Assembly (NCBI RefSeq): GCF_001428565.1
Contig: NZ_LMIA01000012.1
Location: forward strand, 177,471-241,470
DNA from: Nocardioides sp. Root190
GTDB lineage: Bacteria > Actinomycetota > Actinomycetes > Propionibacteriales > Nocardioidaceae
Reading direction: 5' to 3'
Length of the DNA stretch: 64,000 nucleotides
The position numbers and the translations under genes are program-made. Every line of letters starts with the position of its first letter. The stretch's first letter is position 1. This document shows positions 1-7,448 of this stretch, piece after piece. The notes under the pieces are model-generated. The model searched no databases and had not been told where the DNA came from. It worked only from the letters and a program-made list of their open reading frames with translations.

Positions 1-88
1 CACGCTCGACGCCATTGCGAATGGCCTGGTCGATGCCCTCGGGGGAAGTTCCGACGATCTCGCTGACACGGTAGGTACGACTCGACAT
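1..88 (-). CDS. Dodecin family flavin-binding protein (N-terminal part only)
   Basis: The ATG is at 88-86 on the reverse strand and the frame runs off the left edge, leaving 29 codons. The visible residues include TYRVSEIVGTSPEGIDQA, which is the standard beginning of dodecins, small (about 70 aa) proteins that assemble into hollow dodecamers binding flavins or CoA. A TAGGCT hexamer seven bases before the ATG suggests a leaderless transcript, divergent from the DUF3099 gene. The N-terminal match is strong, but the ligand-binding residues lie outside the window. Confidence 0.85.
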   Translation of the reverse strand, partial: MSSRTYRVSEIVGTSPEGIDQAIRNGVER

Positions 89-95
89 GACAGGC

Positions 96-134
96 AGCCT
101 ACTGGTGGGCCTCCTCGGACGCGCGGCGTAGGCT
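96..134. promoter_or_regulatory. Divergent leaderless-type promoters of dodecin and DUF3099 genes
   Basis: On the minus strand a TAGGCT hexamer (96-101) lies seven bases before the dodecin ATG. On the plus strand TAGGCT (129-134) lies six bases before the ATG at 141. Neither start has a Shine-Dalgarno sequence. This TANNNT-N6/7-start pattern is typical of leaderless actinobacterial mRNAs; the start sites are inferred. Confidence 0.6.
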
Positions 135-140
135 GCAGGT

Positions 141-467
141 ATGTCCTCACCGCGTCACGGCCGATCCGATCAGCCCGACGCGATCCGGATCACGACCGTG
201 GGCAACAACCCCCAGGCCGACATCTCGCGGAGGCAGAAGAAGTACGCCATCGCGATGACGATCCGCACCCTCTGCTTCATCGGTGCCGCCATCAGTGGCG
301 CCGCAGGGATCAACTGGCTCTGGCCCTTCCTGATCTTCGGCTCGCTCGTGCTGCCCTACGTCGCCGTCGTGCTCGCCAACGCCAACGACTCCCGCTCCAG
401 CTCGCTCCCCCTGCCCGGTGGCGGCGACCCGCAGCGCCAGCTCGGAGCCGGCCCGCATGGATCCTGA
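141..467 (+). CDS. DUF3099 domain small membrane protein
   Basis: This 108-residue protein resembles the actinobacterial DUF3099 family: an ITT motif near the N-terminus, a DISRRQKKYAIAM stretch, then two hydrophobic helices at about residues 39-57 and 62-80. The function of the family is unknown; the sequence supports only a small inner-membrane protein. The Ser/Pro/Gly-rich tail overlaps the next reading frame by 11 bases, so the two are probably co-transcribed and coupled. The start is chosen because a TAGGCT -10 hexamer ends exactly six bases before it. Confidence 0.8.
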   Translation: MSSPRHGRSDQPDAIRITTVGNNPQADISRRQKKYAIAMTIRTLCFIGAAISGAAGINWLWPFLIFGSLVLPYVAVVLANANDSRSSSLPLPGGGDPQRQLGAGPHGS

Positions 468-645
468 CATCTGCTCCGCCAGGGACTGTCGGTCCCCGGC
501 GCAGTGGCAGCTGCAGTGGAACAACCCCAAGCTGCACACGCCCGAACGCCGCAAGATCTGGCTCGCCTGCGATGACCACAGGGAGTCGCTCGAGCTCTTC
601 CTCGGTGCCCGGGGCTTCCTCAAGGACACCGTCCCCCACTCCTGA
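457..645 (+). CDS. Small Cys/His protein, putative zinc ribbon, function unknown
   Basis: A 62-residue protein whose ATG lies inside the end of the DUF3099 gene (11-base overlap). It has C6 and C11, then C38 and H41 (C-x4-C ... C-x2-H), suggesting one bound metal, around a conserved-looking segment WNNPKLHTPERRKIWLAC. I recall homologues of this kind being loosely called acetone carboxylase in databases; nothing here supports that enzyme activity. A longer frame begins at 418, but it would lie mostly in the upstream gene and lacks the family-like start. The role is unknown. Confidence 0.75.
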   Translation: MDPDICSARDCRSPAQWQLQWNNPKLHTPERRKIWLACDDHRESLELFLGARGFLKDTVPHS

Positions 646-660
646 TCGGCGAGCTGGAGA

Positions 661-1653
661 TCAGCCGCCGATGGCGGACATCGGGCGGTCCGGCTGCAGG
701 AAGGTCGGGTCGTCGATGCCGTGGCCGGCGGCCTTGCCCCACATCGCCGCACGCCAGCGCTCGGCGATGTCGGCGTCACTCGCGCCGGCCCGCATCGCGA
801 CCCGGAGATCGGACTCGGAGCGCGCGAACAGGCAGTTGCGGACCTGGCCGTCGGCGGTCAGGCGGACCCGGTCGCAGTCGCCGCAGAAGGGGCGGGTGAC
901 CGAGGCGATCACACCGACGGTCGCCGGACCGCCGTCGACGAGGAAGAGCTCGGCGGGCGCGCTGCCCCGCGGCTCGCTGGCCGGGGTCAGGGTGAACCGG
1001 GTCGCCAGCGAGGCGAAGATCTCGTCAGCGGTGACCATCGAGGTCCGGTCCCAGCCGTGCTGGGCGTCGAGGGGCATCTGCTCGATGAAGCGGAGCTGGT
1101 AGCCGCGCTCGACGCACCACGCGAGCAGCTCCGGCGCCTGGTCGTCGTTGACGCCCCGCAGCAGCACCGCGTTGACCTTGACCGGCCCCAGGCCGGCCTC
1201 CACGGCTGCGCCGAGTCCCTCGACGACGTCGTCGAAGCGGTCGCGCCGGGTGATCTCGTTGAAGGTGTCGCGCCGCACGGTGTCGAGGCTGACGTTGACG
1301 CGGTTGAGCCCCGCGGCGGCCAGCGCACCAGCCGTGCGGGCCAGGCCCAGGGCATTGGTGGTGATCGACATCTCGACGTCGGGGTCCAGCGCGCGGACGC
1401 CGGTGACGATGTCGACGAGCCCGCGGCGTACCAACGGCTCGCCGCCCGTGAACCGGACCTCGCGCACGCCCAGGTCGCGCACGGCGATCCCGATCAGCCG
1501 GACCACCTCGGCGTCGCTGAGCTGCTCGTCGGTCGGCAACCAGTCCAGACCCTCTGCAGGCATGCAGTAGGTGCAGCGCAGGTTGCAGCGATCGGTCAGC
1601 GAGACCCGGAGGTCCGTGGCCGCCCTGCCGTGCTGATCAAGGAGTGGCTGCAC
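661..1653 (-). CDS. moaA: GTP 3',8-cyclase MoaA (molybdenum cofactor step 1)
   Basis: A radical-SAM enzyme that, in the family, rearranges GTP to 3',8-cyclo-dihydro-GTP in molybdopterin synthesis. The N-terminal cluster motif is C23-x3-C27-x2-C30. The second cluster motif is C257-x2-C260-x13-C274, and the protein ends in the required double glycine after PDRPMSAIGG. Its 330 aa are normal for the family. The GTG start at 1653 has TAGACT six bases upstream and no ribosome-binding site, so the transcript is probably leaderless. No other cofactor genes are nearby, so moaA stands alone here, facing the small Cys protein gene. Confidence 0.97.
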   Translation of the reverse strand: MQPLLDQHGRAATDLRVSLTDRCNLRCTYCMPAEGLDWLPTDEQLSDAEVVRLIGIAVRDLGVREVRFTGGEPLVRRGLVDIVTGVRALDPDVEMSITTNALGLARTAGALAAAGLNRVNVSLDTVRRDTFNEITRRDRFDDVVEGLGAAVEAGLGPVKVNAVLLRGVNDDQAPELLAWCVERGYQLRFIEQMPLDAQHGWDRTSMVTADEIFASLATRFTLTPASEPRGSAPAELFLVDGGPATVGVIASVTRPFCGDCDRVRLTADGQVRNCLFARSESDLRVAMRAGASDADIAERWRAAMWGKAAGHGIDDPTFLQPDRPMSAIGG

Positions 1654-1659
1654 TCCCCC

Positions 1660-1702
1660 AGTCTAGGCCGGGGGGTGGTTGTGTGGTGGTTGGTCCTACC
1701 GT
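1660..1702. promoter_or_regulatory. Divergent leaderless-type promoters of moaA and the SURF1 gene
   Basis: Minus strand: TAGACT (1660-1665), six bases before the moaA GTG. Plus strand: TACCGT (1697-1702), six bases before the GTG at 1709. The two -10 hexamers are 31 bp apart, so the promoters share the same short region and their -35 zones overlap. Confidence 0.55.
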
Positions 1703-1708
1703 TGTCCC

Positions 1709-2638
1709 GTGCGAACCTGGCTGGCCTCGTGGCGATTCCTCCTGAGCCGTCGGTGGGTGCTGTTCTTCGTGGCCGTCCTCCTGGCGGGCTGGGCGACGTG
1801 GTGGCTCGGTGAGTGGCAGTTCGGCCGGCTCGAGGACCGCAAGGAACGCAACGCGATCGTCTCGGTCAACGAGGAGCGCGAGCCCGTCGCGCTGACCGAG
1901 GTCCTCGCGCCGGGACGCCCCGTCGCCGAGGCGGACGAGTGGCGCCTGGTCACCGTCACCGGCGAGTACGACGTCGAGAAGACCGTCGTCGTGCGTTACC
2001 GCACCCGGGAGTCGGCCCCCGGGGTCGAGGTCGTCGTCCCACTGGTCACCGCCGACGGCACCGCCGTCGTGGTCGACCGGGGCTGGTTCGGCACCGACGA
2101 CCCGGAGATCGGCCCGGACGAGCTCCCCGCGCCTCCGGCAGGTCAGGTGACGGTGTCGGGCTGGGTCCGCTCCGACGGCACCGGCAGCAGCACCGCCGTC
2201 AACGGCCACTCGACCCGCGCGATCTCGAGCGAGACGATCGGTCGCGCGATCGACCGTCCCGTCTTCACCGGCTTCCTCGCGATGAAGGCCGAGGACCCGG
2301 GCGCCACCGAGGACCTCGAGCCCGTCGAGCTGCCCGAGCTCGGTGAAGGACCCCACTTCTTCTACGGCCTCCAGTGGTGGTTCTTCGGCATCATGGCCGC
2401 CGGGGGCTTCGGCTACCTCGCCTGGGACGAACGCGCCAACGGTCGACGCGGGGACCGTCCGGGCGGCAAGCGGACCGGTGGACCGTTCGCCCGGCGCAAC
2501 GCTCGGGAGGACGACGACGAGGATCAGAGGCCGCGCGACATCCCGCCGTCGACCGGCACCATCGCGCCGGACACGAAGGACGCCGCCGGCGACAGCAGGA
2601 AGGCCGCCACGCGGCCGAACTCCGACGGCAACCCGTAG
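1709..2638 (+). CDS. SURF1 family cytochrome oxidase biogenesis protein
   Basis: A 310-aa protein with the SURF1 layout: an N-terminal membrane helix (about residues 11-30), a large extracytoplasmic domain (with RYRT, VVVDRGW and GWVRSDG motifs) and a second helix near residues 225-245 (WWFFGIMAAGGFGYLAW). SURF1 proteins help insert heme A into the aa3 oxidase, which fits with ctaA and ctaB elsewhere in the window. The GTG at 1709 is preferred over 1679 because TACCGT ends six bases before it. The tail after the second helix is long, polar and charged, and its last 115 bases are antisense to the SDR gene. Confidence 0.88.
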   Translation: MRTWLASWRFLLSRRWVLFFVAVLLAGWATWWLGEWQFGRLEDRKERNAIVSVNEEREPVALTEVLAPGRPVAEADEWRLVTVTGEYDVEKTVVVRYRTRESAPGVEVVVPLVTADGTAVVVDRGWFGTDDPEIGPDELPAPPAGQVTVSGWVRSDGTGSSTAVNGHSTRAISSETIGRAIDRPVFTGFLAMKAEDPGATEDLEPVELPELGEGPHFFYGLQWWFFGIMAAGGFGYLAWDERANGRRGDRPGGKRTGGPFARRNAREDDDEDQRPRDIPPSTGTIAPDTKDAAGDSRKAATRPNSDGNP

Positions 2639-3294
2639 CGACCGAGCGGGATCTGCGCCGTGGCCGCGGCTTGCGCAGCGGCGGCATCCCCCGTCGAGGC
2701 GTCCAGCTCGGCGACACGCTCGGTCGCGACCCGTCCGGGCAGCAAGCCGTTGACCCTGATGCCGCGCGGGCCGAGCTCGTCGGCGAGGTTCTTCGCCACC
2801 ATCGCCAGCCCCGGTCGCAGTCCGTTGGAGATCGCCAGTCCCGCGATCGGTTGACGGACGCTGGTGGACAGCACGAAGGCGATCGATCCGCCGTCCTCGA
2901 GTGCGGCGGCCGCCGTACGCGCCAACCGGACAGCGCCGAGGAAGACCGAGTCGAAGGCCGTGAGCCACTGCTCGTCGGTCATGTCGCTCACCGTGCCGCC
3001 GGGCGGTCCGCCGACGCTCACCAGGACGCCGTCGAGTCGTCCCCAGGTGTCCTTCGCCTCCGCGACCAGTCGGCCCGCTGCGTGGGAGTCGCCGTTGTCG
3101 GCGGCCTGGCCCCTCGCGGCCCCGGCGCCACCGATCTCGACCAACGAGGCGACGGCGCTGTCCACGCTGTCCTGGTTCCGTCCGGAGACCAGGACCCGGG
3201 CGCCGTCGGCGACCAGCACCTCGGCGGTGGCCAGGCCGAGACCGCGGGTGGCTCCGGTGAGGACGAACACGCGACCCTTCACGTCGAGATCCAT
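2524..3294 (-). CDS. SDR family oxidoreductase with altered catalytic residues
   Basis: A 256-aa Rossmann-fold protein with the nucleotide loop TGATRGLG (residues 13-20) and a C-terminal family signature ending VSGAMVPVDGG. In classical SDRs the active site is S-YxxxK; aligning on the following helix, this protein has Ser in place of Tyr and Arg in place of Lys (SNGLR), although the upstream catalytic-type serine (LSTS) is present. It may therefore be a divergent or non-classical dehydrogenase. Its ATG overlaps the glpD stop (TGATG), so it is translationally coupled to glycerol catabolism. Its 3' end overlaps the converging SURF1 gene. The substrate is unknown. Confidence 0.85.
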   Translation of the reverse strand: MDLDVKGRVFVLTGATRGLGLATAEVLVADGARVLVSGRNQDSVDSAVASLVEIGGAGAARGQAADNGDSHAAGRLVAEAKDTWGRLDGVLVSVGGPPGGTVSDMTDEQWLTAFDSVFLGAVRLARTAAAALEDGGSIAFVLSTSVRQPIAGLAISNGLRPGLAMVAKNLADELGPRGIRVNGLLPGRVATERVAELDASTGDAAAAQAAATAQIPLGRYGLPSEFGRVAAFLLSPAASFVSGAMVPVDGGMSRGL

Positions 3295-5051
3295 CAGCTG
3301 CTCTCCAACGTCTCGAGCTCTTCGGCGATCCGGGACACGGGTACGACGTCCGGGGCACCCTTGCGTGCCGCGTCGGCCGTGTGGTCGTCGGGCTGGCGCT
3401 GGCTCTCCCGCTCCGCCTCCACCCGCTTCAGGTAGTGCTGGAGCTCCCGGTCCTGCTGGTCGGTGTCCCAGCGGAGGTACCCGCGCACGAGCTCCGCGAC
3501 GTGGGGTGCGGCGGCGACCCCGCGATCGAAGGTCTCGAAGGAGATCCGCATCCGGCGGGTCAGGATGTCGTCGAGGTGACGCGCACCCTCGTGGGTGACG
3601 GCGTAGACCGCCTCGACCTGCAGGTAGTCCTCGGCCCCGGGCAGCGGCTCCCCCAGCTCGGGTTCGGCAGCGACGAGGTCGAGGACCTCCAGGACGAGGG
3701 ATCCGTAGCGTTCCAGCAGGTGCTCGACCCGGTTGATCGCGAGCCCGGACTGGGCAGCGAGCATCCGTCGCTGGTTCCACAGCGCCTGGTAGCCGTCGGC
3801 ACCGACCAGCGGCACGCGCTCGGTGACGCATTCGCCGACCTTGCGTCCGAGCACCGTCTCCAGCCCGTGGACCGCCTCGTCGACGGCGTCCGCGGCCATC
3901 ACCCGGTAGGTCGTGTACTTGCCTCCCGCGACGACCACCAGACCGGGGACGCTGTGCGCGACCGCGTGCTCCCTCGAGAGCTTCGAGGTGGCGGCGGACT
4001 CCCCGGCCAGCAGGGGCCGCAGGCCGGCGAAGACACCTTCGACGTCGTCGCGCGTGAGCGGGACCTCGAGCACGCCGTTGACGTGTTCGAGGATGTAGTC
4101 GATGTCGCTCGAGCTCGCCGCGGGGTGGTCCTTGGAGAGCTCCCAGTCGGTGTCGGTCGTACCGATGATCCAGTGCCGCTTCCACGGGATCACGAAGAGG
4201 ACCGACTTCTCGGTGCGCAGGATCAGGCCGGTCTCGCCGCGGATCCGGTCTCGCGGGACGACGAGGTGGATGCCCTTGCTGGCCCGCACCTTGAACTGTC
4301 CGCGCTCACGGGCCATCCCCTGCGTCTCGTCGGTCCACACGCCGGTGGCGTTGATGACCTGCGAGGCGCGGATCTCGAACCTCTTGCCGGTCTCGAGGTC
4401 GATGACCTCGGCGCCCACGACCCGCTCGCTCTCCTTGATCAGCCCGAGCACCCGGGTGCGCGAGGCCACGGCGGCGCCGTACGTCGCTGCGGTCCTGGCG
4501 AGGAACATCGTGTGCCGGGCGTCGTCGACCTGGGCGTCGTAGTAGCGGATGGCGCCGATGAGCGCGTCCTTGCGCAGGGAGGGGAACGCCTTGCGGGCAC
4601 CGCGCCGGCTGAGGTGCTTGTGGACGGGTACGCCGTCGCCGTACCCGCTCGCCCTGGACATCGCGTCGTACAACGCGACACCGGAGCCGGCGTACCAGCG
4701 TTCCCAGCCGCGTCCGGTGAGCGGGTAGAGGAACGGGACCGGGCGGACGAGGTGCGGCGCCAGGCGCTGCATCATCAGACCGCGTTCCTTCAACGCCTCC
4801 GCGACGAGCCGGAAGTCCATCATCTCCAGGTAGCGCAGGCCACCGTGGATGAGCTTGGAGCTCCTGCTCGACGTCCCCGAGGCGAAGTCGCGGGCCTCGA
4901 CGAGCCCGACGGCCAGACCACGGGTCGCCGCGTCGAGTGCCGCACCCGCCCCGACCACACCGCCGCCGATCACCAGCACGTCGAGGTGCTGGGTGCTGAG
5001 CCGCTTGAGCGCGGCAGTCCGCGCTCGCGGTGAGAGTGCTGCAGGGTTCAT
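3294..5051 (-). CDS. glpD: Aerobic glycerol-3-phosphate dehydrogenase (FAD)
   Basis: A 585-aa membrane-associated flavoprotein that oxidises glycerol-3-phosphate to dihydroxyacetone phosphate and feeds electrons to quinone. Key signs are the FAD Rossmann motif VIGGGVVGAGAALDAATRG near residue 27, the GTSSRSSKLIHGGLRYLE block, and the C-terminal GlpD cap domain. It lies downstream of glpK with an ATGA overlap and upstream of the SDR gene with a one-base overlap, so the three form one translationally coupled operon. Length and motifs are complete. Confidence 0.96.
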   Translation of the reverse strand: MNPAALSPRARTAALKRLSTQHLDVLVIGGGVVGAGAALDAATRGLAVGLVEARDFASGTSSRSSKLIHGGLRYLEMMDFRLVAEALKERGLMMQRLAPHLVRPVPFLYPLTGRGWERWYAGSGVALYDAMSRASGYGDGVPVHKHLSRRGARKAFPSLRKDALIGAIRYYDAQVDDARHTMFLARTAATYGAAVASRTRVLGLIKESERVVGAEVIDLETGKRFEIRASQVINATGVWTDETQGMARERGQFKVRASKGIHLVVPRDRIRGETGLILRTEKSVLFVIPWKRHWIIGTTDTDWELSKDHPAASSSDIDYILEHVNGVLEVPLTRDDVEGVFAGLRPLLAGESAATSKLSREHAVAHSVPGLVVVAGGKYTTYRVMAADAVDEAVHGLETVLGRKVGECVTERVPLVGADGYQALWNQRRMLAAQSGLAINRVEHLLERYGSLVLEVLDLVAAEPELGEPLPGAEDYLQVEAVYAVTHEGARHLDDILTRRMRISFETFDRGVAAAPHVAELVRGYLRWDTDQQDRELQHYLKRVEAERESQRQPDDHTADAARKGAPDVVPVSRIAEELETLESS

Positions 5052-6574
5052 CGCTCTGCCTCCACATCCACCCAGTCAAGGGTGCGTTGTACGGCCTTCT
5101 TCCACTGCGCGTACCCCGCTGTACGCCGTTCGTCGTCCCACTCCGGTTCCCACCGGGTGTCCTCACGCCAGTTCTGGCGCAGCTCGTCGGTGTCCTTCCA
5201 GTAGCCGACCGAGAGACCGGCGGCATAGGCAGCGCCCAGCGCCGTCGTCTCCGGTACGACGGGTCGGCTCACCGAGACGCCGAGGATGTCGGCCTGGATC
5301 TGCATGCACAGGCTGTTCGTCGTCACGCCGCCGTCGACCTTGAGCACCTCGAGCTGGACGCCGGAGTCGGCGCACATCGCCTCGACGACGTCTCGCGACT
5401 GGTAGCAGATGGCCTCGAGGGTCGCCCGGGCCACGTGCGCATTGGTGTTGAACCGGGAGAGTCCGACGATCGCGCCGCGGGCGTCGGAGCGCCAGTAGGG
5501 CGCGAACAGGCCCGAGAACGCGGGGACGAAGTAGACCCCGCCGTTGTCCTCGACCTGACGCGCCAGCGACTCGGACTCCCCCGCACCGCTGATGATCCCG
5601 AGCTGGTCACGCAGCCACTGCACGGCCGAGCCGGTGACCGCGATGGAGCCCTCGAGGGCGTAGACGCAGGGCTCCTCACCCAGCTGGTAGGCGGGCGTCG
5701 TGAGCAGCCCGGACGTCGACCGCACGATCTCGGTGCCGGTGTTGAGCAGCATGAAGTTGCCCGTGCCGTAGGTGTTCTTGGCCTCGCCCGGTGCGAAGCA
5801 GACCTGTCCGACGGTGGCTGCCTGCTGGTCGCCGAGGATGCCCGTGATCGGGATCTCGCCCCCGAAGGGGCCGTTGGCGCGGGTCGTTCCGTAGGGCGTG
5901 GTCGCCGAGGACTCCCGGATCTCGGGCAGCATCGCCCGCGGGATGTCGAAGAAGCCCAGGAGCTCGTCGTCCCACTGGAGGGTCTCGAGGTCCATCAGCA
6001 TGGTGCGGCTGGCATTGGTGACATCGGTGACGTGGACGCCACCGTCGGGGCCGCCGGTGAGGTTCCACAGCACCCAGCTGTCGGGTGTCCCGAACAGCGC
6101 GTCGCCGCGCTCGGCCGCCTCCCTCAGGCCCGGCACCTCGTGGAGCAACCACTGGAGCTTGCCGCCCGAGAAGTACGTCGCCGGGGGCAGGCCCGCGCGG
6201 TGCCGGATCACGTCGCCGCGGCCGTCCCGGTCGAGCGCCGCTGCGATGGCGTCGGTGCGCGTGTCCTGCCAGACGATCGCGTTGTGGAGCGGACGGCCGG
6301 TGCGGCGGTCCCAGACGATGGTGGTTTCTCGCTGGTTGGTGATGCCGATCGCGGCGAGGTCGGAGGCATCGAGGCGGGCCTTGCCGAGCGCTGTCTGCAC
6401 CACGGAGGAGGTCCGTTCCCAGATCTCGACCGGGTTGTGCTCGACCCATCCGGCCCGCGGTAGCACCTGCTGGTGCTCGAGCTGGTGGCGGGCGACCTCG
6501 GTCCCGGCATGGTCGAAGACCATGAACCGGGTGCTGGTCGTGCCCTGGTCGATCGCCCCCACGTACCTCGCCAT
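5048..6574 (-). CDS. glpK: Glycerol kinase
   Basis: A FGGY-family kinase of 508 aa that phosphorylates glycerol with ATP. The start at MARYVGAIDQGTTSTRF is chosen over a start nine codons upstream because the phosphate-binding DQGTTSTR motif normally sits this close to the N-terminus. The ATG also has a CAGAGT -10-like hexamer six bases upstream and no Shine-Dalgarno sequence. Other family marks are the NQRET block and the GALEGSIAVTG-type nucleotide region. It is the first gene of glpK-glpD-SDR. No glycerol facilitator or obvious repressor gene is adjacent. Confidence 0.97.
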   Translation of the reverse strand: MARYVGAIDQGTTSTRFMVFDHAGTEVARHQLEHQQVLPRAGWVEHNPVEIWERTSSVVQTALGKARLDASDLAAIGITNQRETTIVWDRRTGRPLHNAIVWQDTRTDAIAAALDRDGRGDVIRHRAGLPPATYFSGGKLQWLLHEVPGLREAAERGDALFGTPDSWVLWNLTGGPDGGVHVTDVTNASRTMLMDLETLQWDDELLGFFDIPRAMLPEIRESSATTPYGTTRANGPFGGEIPITGILGDQQAATVGQVCFAPGEAKNTYGTGNFMLLNTGTEIVRSTSGLLTTPAYQLGEEPCVYALEGSIAVTGSAVQWLRDQLGIISGAGESESLARQVEDNGGVYFVPAFSGLFAPYWRSDARGAIVGLSRFNTNAHVARATLEAICYQSRDVVEAMCADSGVQLEVLKVDGGVTTNSLCMQIQADILGVSVSRPVVPETTALGAAYAAGLSVGYWKDTDELRQNWREDTRWEPEWDDERRTAGYAQWKKAVQRTLDWVDVEAER

Positions 6575-6667
6575 GTCGCAACTCTGGCACGTGGGGCACA
6601 AGTCTCAGGGGCGACTCGGGGCATTTCCTGATGAACGGCGGTCGCCGGATCGGGCAAGGTGGTGCCC

Positions 6668-7447
<780 letters not shown>

Positions 7448-7448
7448 G

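Noticed and set aside
457..645. Acetone carboxylase
   Set aside because: The database-style name would be misleading: 62 residues with a Cys/His pattern cannot be that multi-subunit enzyme.
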